A stretch of 64,000 nucleotides of DNA from Corynebacterium tuberculostearicum (GTDB lineage Bacteria > Actinomycetota > Actinomycetes > Mycobacteriales > Mycobacteriaceae): assembly GCF_016127015.1 (NCBI RefSeq), contig NZ_CP065972.1:1240001-1304000 (forward strand), read 5' to 3'. Below, piece after piece: positions 36,586-44,198 of the stretch. The stretch's first letter is position 1, and each line of letters begins with the position of its first letter. Under the pieces are notes generated by a model. The model saw nothing but the letters and a program-made list of their open reading frames with translations, was not told where the DNA came from and did not search any database. The position numbers and the translations under genes are program-made.

Positions 36586-38238
36586 CTACTTCTTGCCCTT
36601 GCCAAAGTCCAGGTTGTCGAGGTCGATATTTTCCATTCCCTTCGGCATCTTTGGCATGCCGGGCATACCTGGCATGCCACCGCCGCCGCCCATTTGCTGC
36701 TGGAGCTTTTGCAGCTCCTCCATGGACGGCATGCCGCCGCCACCGGGCATTCCTGGCATTCCGCCCATGCCCGGCATACCGCCTGGCATCTTCGGGCCGC
36801 GGTTGCCACCGCCGCCTTTGCCCTTCTTGCGCTTGCCGTTTTTGCCCTTGCGACCCTTGGGCTTCTTCTTGGTAGCGGAGCGACCGCCCATGCCGCCCAT
36901 GCCGAATTGGCCGGCCATCTTGGACATCATCTTCTTAGCCTGGTTGAAGCGCTCGATGAGCTGGTTGACCTCGGAAACGCTTACACCAGAACCATTAGCA
37001 ATGCGCTTGCGGCGCGATGCATTGAGAATCTTCGGATCCTCACGCTCCTGCGGCGTCATACCGCGAATGATCGCCTGGATGCGGTCCAGCTGCTTTTCAT
37101 CCACCATGGCGGCCATTTCATTCATCTGCTTGCCGCCGGGCATCATCTTCAGCAGATTGCCGATGGGACCCATCTTGCGGATCATCAGCATCTGCTCAAG
37201 GAAGTCATTGAGCGTTAGCTCGCCAGAGCCCAGCTTAGAGGCTGCCTCTTCGGCCTTCTGGTGGTCTAGGGTTGCTTCAGCCTGCTCGATAAGGGAGAGC
37301 AAATCACCCATGCCCAGAATACGGCTGGACATGCGCTCTGGGTGGAAGACATCGAAATCATCGAGCTTCTCACCGGTAGAGGCGTACATGATGGGCTTGC
37401 CGGTGACCTCACGGATAGACAAGGCCGCACCACCACGGGCGTCACCATCCAGCTTGGTGAGAACGACGCCGGTAAAGTCCACGCCATCGCGGAAGGCCTC
37501 GGCCGTCTGCACGGCGTCCTGGCCGATCATGGAGTCGATGACAAAAAGGACTTCGTCCGGGTTGACGGCATCGCGGATATTGCGTGCCTGTGTCATCAGG
37601 GTCTCATCGATGCCCAAGCGGCCAGCGGTATCGATGATGACCACATCGTGCTGCTTCTGCTTGGCCTCAGCAATGCCCTGCTTGGCGACGTCCACTGGGT
37701 CCCCGTGCGAGGTACCCATTTCATGCTCGTTGGAGTCCAGGGAGGTTCCCGGATCCGGCGCAAAGGTCGGCACCTCAGCGCGCTCGCCGACGATTTGCAG
37801 CTGCTGCACTGCACCTGGGCGCTGCAAGTCACAGGCCACCAGCATCGGGGTATGGCCCTGCTTAGCTAGGTGCTTGGCCAACTTACCGGCCAGGGTGGTT
37901 TTACCGGCACCTTGCAGGCCGGCAAGCATGATCACCGTCGGCGGGTTCTTAGCCAGGTTCAGGCGGCGAGTTTCGCCACCAAGGATCTCAATGAGCTCCT
38001 CATTGACGATCTTGACTACCTGCTGGGCTGGGTTGAGCGCCTCAGAGACTTCCGCGCCGCGGGCGCGTTCCTTGATGCGCTTGATAAAGCCACGGACGAC
38101 GGTCAAAGACACGTCGGCTTCCAGCAGCGCGAGGCGGATCTCGCGGGCAGTGGCATTGATATCAGCCTCGGTCAGTTTGCCCTTACCGCGCAGGCCCGCC
38201 AGGGCTGACTGTAGGCGGTCTGATAGTGAGTCAAACAC
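36586..38238 (-). CDS. ffh: signal recognition particle protein Ffh
   Basis: SRP54 GTPase that delivers nascent membrane proteins to FtsY. 550 aa from a GTG at 38238. Four-helix N domain, then the G domain with GLQGAGKTTLAGKLA (about 105), DTAGRLGID and LTKLDGDARGG. The M domain from about 325 has Met-rich helices (IRKMGPIGNLLKMMPGGKQ, RKRIANGSGVSVSEVNQL). The tail of about 90 residues is unusually rich in Gly, Met, Pro and Lys. Confidence 0.96.
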   Translation of the reverse strand: MFDSLSDRLQSALAGLRGKGKLTEADINATAREIRLALLEADVSLTVVRGFIKRIKERARGAEVSEALNPAQQVVKIVNEELIEILGGETRRLNLAKNPPTVIMLAGLQGAGKTTLAGKLAKHLAKQGHTPMLVACDLQRPGAVQQLQIVGERAEVPTFAPDPGTSLDSNEHEMGTSHGDPVDVAKQGIAEAKQKQHDVVIIDTAGRLGIDETLMTQARNIRDAVNPDEVLFVIDSMIGQDAVQTAEAFRDGVDFTGVVLTKLDGDARGGAALSIREVTGKPIMYASTGEKLDDFDVFHPERMSSRILGMGDLLSLIEQAEATLDHQKAEEAASKLGSGELTLNDFLEQMLMIRKMGPIGNLLKMMPGGKQMNEMAAMVDEKQLDRIQAIIRGMTPQEREDPKILNASRRKRIANGSGVSVSEVNQLIERFNQAKKMMSKMAGQFGMGGMGGRSATKKKPKGRKGKNGKRKKGKGGGGNRGPKMPGGMPGMGGMPGMPGGGGMPSMEELQKLQQQMGGGGGMPGMPGMPKMPKGMENIDLDNLDFGKGKK

Positions 38239-38257
38239 TACGGATGCGCTCCCTTAA

Positions 38258-38273
38258 TTTAGATCGATCTAAA
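38258..38273. promoter_or_regulatory. perfect palindrome upstream of ffh
   Basis: TTTAGATC-GATCTAAA, 16 bp, 19 bases ahead of the ffh start. Its A+T-rich ends and position suggest an operator over the promoter or leader; it is not followed by a U-tract suitable for termination. Confidence 0.4.
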
Positions 38274-38289
38274 GTTCAACTATTCAATC

Positions 38290-40413
38290 TTAGTCCCTAG
38301 CCAGGGCCCTGGTCACATTCCCCACCACGGTAGCGCGAGAAACCTGCCCGGCGAGGTACACATTGACAATCATCGTCGCGCCCAAAATCTCATGGCGCAG
38401 CCACACAAAGTCCGGCAATGCCTCAACCAAGTGCCCTAAAGCGCCGATGCGCTCGACCGTCCGGATGACCAAAATGCCACCCACATCGAATGCCGCAGTG
38501 GTCACCTCTCCAGTAATGGCCGGCAGCTCCGTATAAGTTCGTGAGTTATAGGACTGAATAAACCTTATCTCCTGCGCTGCTTCCTTTAAGGTCTGCTGCA
38601 CCGTGCGGATGAAAAACTCCGCCTTATAGGCACCGTCCTCCTCGCGAACGATATTCGCCCGCACGATGGTCCACCCCAGAGCCGATAACAAGGCAAAGAT
38701 GCGCTTTAACTCTTCTTGCGAGGAACCACACCACGACACACTAACTTCTTGGTCTTCCCAATCCACTTTGAGCGCAACGCCTTCGCTAGATAGCGGTACA
38801 TGCACAGCAGGGCGGTCGAGAACACGTGGTTTGAGCGCCTCAAGTGCCCGCGCGACGATCAGCTTCTGTGCTTGCTGCACTCGCGGTGTCCACACCCCAG
38901 GCCCGGTCGATTGGGCATCCGCCTCAGCCAACACCGCTAACAGGGATATAGTCAGCTGATCATAATGCGCGGCGGCCAGGAGGGCGTCGCGAGCGGCATC
39001 GGAAGCCGGGTCCATCGTCGCCGCTAACCGCGCCAAGGTGGTATGTTCTGCCACTAGGGTTTGGGCGCGCGACCTATCGGCGACGCTCAACCGCATACGG
39101 GCTGCCTGGCGGGTAATCATCTCCGCACCTACTTGGGCATGAGGGCGCCCGTAGCCCTTGCCTATGTCATGGTAAAGCGCGGCCAGCAGCAATAAATCAG
39201 GACGAGCCACCGAGGTACGCATCTGCGCGCACCGCGTTACCGTTGCGATGAGATGATGGTCCACCGCATTGACGTGGCTGCGCTCGCGCGGCAACAAGCC
39301 GCGCACATGCCCCCATTCTGGGACTAAGCGTTCCCATAGGCCATAGCGGTCCAAGTCCTGTATGACGCGCGGCGTGCATCGCGGCGAGGACAAAATAGCG
39401 AAGAAATCATCCACCGCTGCCCGCGGCCAGCGTAGCGGCAGCTCGGGCAGGCCTTGCAGCTGGTGCCACGTGGTCTCGGCGATGATATATCCCGTGCGTG
39501 CCGCGGCAGCCGCCACGCGGGTGAGCAGCCACGGGTCCTCTACATTTGGATTGCGGGAAAGGAAAATGTTGCCGCCCTCGGACACCACGTCCACATCGAG
39601 CGGGCGGCGCCGGCCCCGGCCGGTCACTGAAGCATTACGGCCTAGCACCCCACGGGCGGTAGCAAGGCCGCGCTCCACCGCCTTATTGACCGTGGCCGCA
39701 GCGCTGACCAAAGCCGCTGTCAAGGCATAACGGCTTTCAAACCCCAGGTCCGCAGCTACATCCGCAGCGAACTCGGGATCCAAGATATCCCGGTGGCGCC
39801 GGGCTGTGACGTGCAGGAGCGTGCGGGCGTCGAGAAGCAGCCGCTGCTCAACGTCCAAATCTGGAAAGTCGCACAGGTTGCCCAAAGCCATCGCGCGCAA
39901 GAGCTGAATATCGCGCAATCCCCCGCGCCCATTTTTCAAGTCCGGGTTCGTCATCGCTGCCACAGCGCCCGAACGCTTCCACCGAGTAATCGCGGTATCC
40001 AAGAAATCATCAAAGCCGCGCTGCAGCTGGCGCCGCCACGCTGCGAGCAATTGCGCCCGCGCCTCATCCACCAAAACCTTGCGCCCTGCTACAAAGGCCA
40101 AATCCAACTGGGCAAAGCCGGCAGAGGCTTCTTCGGCGGCAATCGCCCCGCACTCTTGCGGGGTGCGCAGGGCATAATCCAGGCGGTACTTGGCATCCCA
40201 CACGGGGTACCACAGCTGCTCCACCAAAGCCGGGTCTGGCTCGTGACCTTCCGGATAGATGAGGATGACATCAATATCAGAGTGCGGAGTCATCTCATTG
40301 CGCGCAAAGGATCCGGTGGCAGCGAGCGCTGTTACCGGTGGAAGCTCGAGACTGCGCAATACACGAAGCGCCGAGGCATAGGCCTCGGCGCGAATCTGTG
40401 CGGCGTTATGCAT
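38290..40413 (-). CDS. glnD: PII uridylyl/adenylyltransferase GlnD
   Basis: Modifies the PII signal protein GlnK according to nitrogen status; in C. glutamicum the homologue adenylylates GlnK. 707 aa, shorter than the ~890 of enterobacteria, as usual in actinobacteria. Nucleotidyltransferase motif TGSFARNEMTPHSDIDVI (about 30), an HD hydrolase domain (ALYHDIGKGYGRPHAQVG, about 410), and C-terminal ACT-like segments. Starts 6 bases after glnK. Confidence 0.94.
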   Translation of the reverse strand: MHNAAQIRAEAYASALRVLRSLELPPVTALAATGSFARNEMTPHSDIDVILIYPEGHEPDPALVEQLWYPVWDAKYRLDYALRTPQECGAIAAEEASAGFAQLDLAFVAGRKVLVDEARAQLLAAWRRQLQRGFDDFLDTAITRWKRSGAVAAMTNPDLKNGRGGLRDIQLLRAMALGNLCDFPDLDVEQRLLLDARTLLHVTARRHRDILDPEFAADVAADLGFESRYALTAALVSAAATVNKAVERGLATARGVLGRNASVTGRGRRRPLDVDVVSEGGNIFLSRNPNVEDPWLLTRVAAAAARTGYIIAETTWHQLQGLPELPLRWPRAAVDDFFAILSSPRCTPRVIQDLDRYGLWERLVPEWGHVRGLLPRERSHVNAVDHHLIATVTRCAQMRTSVARPDLLLLAALYHDIGKGYGRPHAQVGAEMITRQAARMRLSVADRSRAQTLVAEHTTLARLAATMDPASDAARDALLAAAHYDQLTISLLAVLAEADAQSTGPGVWTPRVQQAQKLIVARALEALKPRVLDRPAVHVPLSSEGVALKVDWEDQEVSVSWCGSSQEELKRIFALLSALGWTIVRANIVREEDGAYKAEFFIRTVQQTLKEAAQEIRFIQSYNSRTYTELPAITGEVTTAAFDVGGILVIRTVERIGALGHLVEALPDFVWLRHEILGATMIVNVYLAGQVSRATVVGNVTRALARD

Positions 40414-40419
40414 GCGAGC

Positions 40420-40770
<351 letters not shown>

Positions 40771-40815
40771 CTAACTCTTCGGGGCGGGTCTACAGGCACC
40801 GAATAACGTGCACCC

Positions 40816-40845
40816 ATTCTAGCCCGAGCACAGCAATTACTGTGC
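40816..40845 (-). promoter_or_regulatory. glnK upstream promoter and inverted repeat
   Basis: On the minus strand TAGAAT (40821-40816) is a good -10. Just upstream, GCACAG-N6-CTGTGC (40828-40845) forms an inverted repeat in the spacer/-35 zone, where TTGCAC could serve as -35 with a long 20-base spacing. It does not match the AmtR consensus I recall. Confidence 0.35.
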
Positions 40846-40910
40846 AACTTTTCCACATTGCGTATTCAGAGCGCTGGTGGTTTCAGAAGACCTCCTGTGC
40901 AACCAGAAAA

Positions 40911-40968
40911 GCGGCGAGCTGTTCTGTCTTCCCCGCAGCCACGCGCAGGAACAGAAACGGCTCGCCGC
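40911..40968 (-). terminator. terminator of the mrp operon
   Basis: GCGGCGAGC (40911-40919) pairs with GCTCGCCGC (40960-40968), with inner CTGTTC/GAACAG pairing. It lies between mrpG and glnK. No strong U-tract; a long stem of the actinobacterial type. Confidence 0.5.
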
Positions 40969-40987
40969 CAGAAGGGGCTGGAGAGGA

Positions 40988-41356
40988 CTAGATATCGTCT
41001 TCCTCTGCGTGCACGGTCTGAATTTCCCTATTGTTGTGTTTGGCGTGTTTGACGTCGGTGACGGTTACGCCGTAGATGGAACGGCCCAGATAAAAGGAGC
41101 CTACCGAGCCGATGATCCATACGCCGAAGCAAGCGATCAGTGCTTGGATGAGCAGCCACAGGGAAAAGCCATCGCGGCCAAAGTCCACGACTAGCTTGGC
41201 TACGATGATCAGCGGTACCGCAAGTCCCACGGTAGGGCCCAGCAAGTTAGCACGGGTCAAGGCATCGGGCGCTCGCCACAGCGACACCACCGTAGCGACC
41301 ACCAAGAGGGTAGCGATGATAAGCAGGACCGAGGCGATAATTTCAGAAATGGCCAT
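40988..41356 (-). CDS. mrpG: Mrp/Mnh Na+/H+ antiporter subunit G
   Basis: Small membrane subunit of the Mrp antiporter. 122 aa with three hydrophobic segments (about 7-25, 40-58, 68-88) and a PhaG-type pattern (WRAPDALTRANLLG). The C-terminus is hydrophilic and acidic. Last gene of the six-gene operon, 3 bases after mrpF. Confidence 0.85.
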   Translation of the reverse strand: MAISEIIASVLLIIATLLVVATVVSLWRAPDALTRANLLGPTVGLAVPLIIVAKLVVDFGRDGFSLWLLIQALIACFGVWIIGSVGSFYLGRSIYGVTVTDVKHAKHNNREIQTVHAEEDDI

Positions 41357-41359
41357 GGT

Positions 41360-41650
41360 TTATCGCCTGCCCTTCGAAATAATGCGGGCCATCGAGAGCG
41401 TCGGTAGCACACCGGCGGCAATGGCACCAAGGAGTGCAATGTAATACGCCATCGGGGCGTTATTGGTCATCGACCACGCTAAATACATGCAGATCATGCC
41501 GTAGAAAACGATGTCCGACGTAACGGCGCGGGTGAGCTCATCGCGCGTACGAAGCGCCAGCAGCACGCCGCACCACGTGGCAATGCCTATGATGAAGACG
41601 CATACAAATACGACCCAGCCGAATGGGGACAATGTGGCAAAGTCAATCAT
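41360..41650 (-). CDS. mrpF: Mrp/Mnh Na+/H+ antiporter subunit F
   Basis: 96 aa, three transmembrane helices, with the MrpF signature around RTRDELTRAVTSDIVFYGM. Overlaps the mrpE stop by 4 bases (ATGA). All Mrp subunits are needed together for antiport in known systems. Confidence 0.88.
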   Translation of the reverse strand: MIDFATLSPFGWVVFVCVFIIGIATWCGVLLALRTRDELTRAVTSDIVFYGMICMYLAWSMTNNAPMAYYIALLGAIAAGVLPTLSMARIISKGRR

Positions 41651-42180
41651 CGCTCGGTCTCCTTTCTGCGTTGTACGTTGCGGGCGCGGCGCTTTGGCTT
41701 TTCGACGTCCGCCTGGCTTTCTGAAAGCGGAGTGTCCTCCGCCCGCGCCAAGTCAGGCGAGCGCATATAGCGACCCACGGACTCGAGCGGATACTCGTAG
41801 AAAGCCTCATCCAATTCTGTAGTCTCCCCTTGGCCCGGCACCCCATAATCGATGTCCTTAACCCGCGGGGCGAGGCGCTGTTCCATCTCAGCCAGATCAG
41901 CCACGATTCCCGCCGGGTCGGATCCTTGGACGGCCTGTACCAGCACGATGCGCGGCAGCCCTTGGCGGGGCGGTTCACGCAAACCGAGCGAGAGCGTGCC
42001 CGGGGTTGCGGTAATGGAGGACGTAAACCAGAAGATCTCCCAGGCACTAGTCACGCGCAGGGGGTAGCGAATGATAACCGGATTGTATTCGTTATCCGGT
42101 TTGAAGGCCGCCAGTGCCAAGCTAATGCCGGCTATGAAAATCTCCTTGATGAGCCACAATGCATACACAATTGCGTTCAT
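41647..42180 (-). CDS. mrpE: Mrp/Mnh Na+/H+ antiporter subunit E
   Basis: 177 aa. Two N-terminal hydrophobic segments, then a cytoplasmic domain with SSITATPGTLSLGL, the MrpE landmark. The tail from about 130 is hydrophilic and charged (KPKRRARNVQRRKETER), longer than in Bacillus. ATG directly abuts the mrpD stop (TAAATG). Confidence 0.88.
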   Translation of the reverse strand: MNAIVYALWLIKEIFIAGISLALAAFKPDNEYNPVIIRYPLRVTSAWEIFWFTSSITATPGTLSLGLREPPRQGLPRIVLVQAVQGSDPAGIVADLAEMEQRLAPRVKDIDYGVPGQGETTELDEAFYEYPLESVGRYMRSPDLARAEDTPLSESQADVEKPKRRARNVQRRKETER

Positions 42181-43722
42181 TTAACGGCCCTCCTGGATTT
42201 CATCGATATTGGGAACGGCAATCGGCTCATCTCCCAAGACGGTTTCAGTATATGCGTTAGTGTCCAGCAGCTGCTCCGCTGCGGCATCCACAACATCGAG
42301 GACGATGCCGGAGAAGATGAACATGCACAGCGAACCAAGGATGAGAGCCGCGGATGGGGCCATGAGCTTTTTGCGGATGACCAATTCATCCGGGACCTTG
42401 TCCTCCGGCAGGCCCTTGCCCCAGAAGACCTTGCGCCACACGCGCAGCATGGCCAAGAAGGCAGCGAAAGAAGCGATGATGATGGCCGCGATGGCAATCC
42501 AGGCCCAAGCACCACCCACGCGGGCGATCTCGAAGACAATCATCAGCTTGCCCCACATTCCGGAGAACGGTGGGAAGCCCACGACGGAGAATGCACCGGC
42601 AGCGAAAATCCACGCGATGATGGGGTCGCGGCGAGCGAGACCGGAAAGCTTGCTGAGCACGCCCGTGCCGTAGGTCTCCTCAATGGCACCAGAGGCCAAG
42701 ATCAGCGAACCAACGGTCACCATGTGGTGAATCGTGTACATGATGCCAGCTGCCAGTGCGCGACGTGGGTCATCAGAGGTAAACGCAAGCATGACCAAGA
42801 TGAAAGGCATGCCGTTGAGCATCTGGTAACCGAGGACGCGGCGGATGGAATTTTCCGCTAGGCCGCCGAAGGCACCGATCATCATGGAGATAATCATGAT
42901 GACGATGATCAACAGATTCCAGCGCTGTTCCAGATCGAATAGCTGCACGTAGAGGCGGTAGAGCATGTAGACGGCCACTTTGGTGTGCAAGCCAGAAAAT
43001 AGGCCCATCACCGCGGCGGAGGTTCCTGGGTAGGTGCGTGGCAGCCACGACTGCACGGGGAACACGCCGGCCTTGGCGGTAATCGCAATGAGGATCAAGC
43101 CTGCTGCCACGGTCACCGGCCCATTGCCTGCCGCTGCGCCCTTCAGTGCGCCTAGGTTGACCGCACCGGTAACCGAATAGATATAACCCACGCCAACAAC
43201 CAACAAGGTGGAGGCGAAAAGGTTAACCAAGACGAAGGCACGGCCGGCTGCCAAGCGCGACCACGTACCAGACATGGTGATAAGGCCGTAGGACGGCAGA
43301 AGCATGACCTCAATAAAAACGAAGAAGTTAAAGAGGTCAGCGGTTAGCAATGCACCGCACACACCGGTGATCAAAATCAGGGTGAGCGAAGGATAGTAGC
43401 GAGACTTTGTCTCCCCACCCACAATGGCAAACCAGTTGGCACCAAACGCGACGATCATCGTAGTAATGATCATCAACGCGGAGAAGGCATCCGCAGCAAA
43501 CGGGATACCCACATTGCCTTGGTAGAGGCCAACAGTATGGGCTACTACCCCATTGTTCATGGTGTAGATGAGCAGGCCCAGGCCGGCGAAAATTCCAATA
43601 CCCGGGATGATAAGCATGATGGAATCGCGTAGAGCACGCCACGGTGCCAGCAGTGCGAAGGCCGCTGCAATCAGCGGGACCGCTGGAAATAGCGGAAGGA
43701 GTTGAGCTACAGCATCAGCCAT
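42181..43722 (-). CDS. mrpD: Mrp/Mnh Na+/H+ antiporter subunit D
   Basis: 513-aa NuoN/M-like proton channel subunit with about 14 membrane helices. The conserved membrane Lys and Glu region of the family (VFIEVMLLPSYGLITMSG) and SWLPRTYPGTSAAVMGLFSGLHTKVAVY are present. Its ATG shares a base with the mrpC stop (TAATG). Confidence 0.92.
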   Translation of the reverse strand: MADAVAQLLPLFPAVPLIAAAFALLAPWRALRDSIMLIIPGIGIFAGLGLLIYTMNNGVVAHTVGLYQGNVGIPFAADAFSALMIITTMIVAFGANWFAIVGGETKSRYYPSLTLILITGVCGALLTADLFNFFVFIEVMLLPSYGLITMSGTWSRLAAGRAFVLVNLFASTLLVVGVGYIYSVTGAVNLGALKGAAAGNGPVTVAAGLILIAITAKAGVFPVQSWLPRTYPGTSAAVMGLFSGLHTKVAVYMLYRLYVQLFDLEQRWNLLIIVIMIISMMIGAFGGLAENSIRRVLGYQMLNGMPFILVMLAFTSDDPRRALAAGIMYTIHHMVTVGSLILASGAIEETYGTGVLSKLSGLARRDPIIAWIFAAGAFSVVGFPPFSGMWGKLMIVFEIARVGGAWAWIAIAAIIIASFAAFLAMLRVWRKVFWGKGLPEDKVPDELVIRKKLMAPSAALILGSLCMFIFSGIVLDVVDAAAEQLLDTNAYTETVLGDEPIAVPNIDEIQEGR

Positions 43723-44198
43723 TATTTGTCATCCTCCTTCTGTTCAGTTGCGCCGCGTTCTGCAACGGGAGTGTTGTGGTCCACCTGACCAATTCGGTCA
43801 AGCTGATTGGTGGAATCCTCCAATATTTGGCGATTTTGGGCGTCGCGTCCCAAGGTCGAAAAGGCATGGTCGATGGTGTTGTCATCAACTGGTTCCACCA
43901 CATCGGTGTCGTCGTTCTTGCCCATGGCCGCCATCGTCAACAAGATGGTCGAGGTTGCCATGGAAATAACAACGGCGGTCAGCACGAAGGCCTGCGGCAG
44001 CGGGTCGGCCATCTGATCGTGCGGAACCTGAGATGGGAAGGACTCTCCGCGGTAGGAATACACGCCCGTAGCCAGCAGCATCAGGTTGGCACCGTGGCCA
44101 AAAGCCATCATGCCCAGCACGATGCGTACCAAGCCGCGCTGCTGGATGAGATAGACAGCACTACCGATGAGCAAAGCAATAGTCAATGCAAGGATCAT
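43722..44198 (-). CDS. mrpC: Mrp/Mnh Na+/H+ antiporter subunit C
   Basis: 158 aa, NuoK-like: three transmembrane helices in the first ~95 residues (RGLVRIVLGMMAFGHGANLML, QAFVLTAVVISMATSTILL). An unusual hydrophilic tail of about 60 residues follows, rich in D, E, Q and N. Translationally coupled to mrpA and mrpD. Confidence 0.9.
   Translation of the reverse strand: MILALTIALLIGSAVYLIQQRGLVRIVLGMMAFGHGANLMLLATGVYSYRGESFPSQVPHDQMADPLPQAFVLTAVVISMATSTILLTMAAMGKNDDTDVVEPVDDNTIDHAFSTLGRDAQNRQILEDSTNQLDRIGQVDHNTPVAERGATEQKEDDK

Noticed and set aside
36593..38257. 554-codon plus-strand frame opposite ffh
   Set aside because: Exact antisense shadow of ffh; composition (Pro/Ser/Arg runs) is that of a reversed frame.
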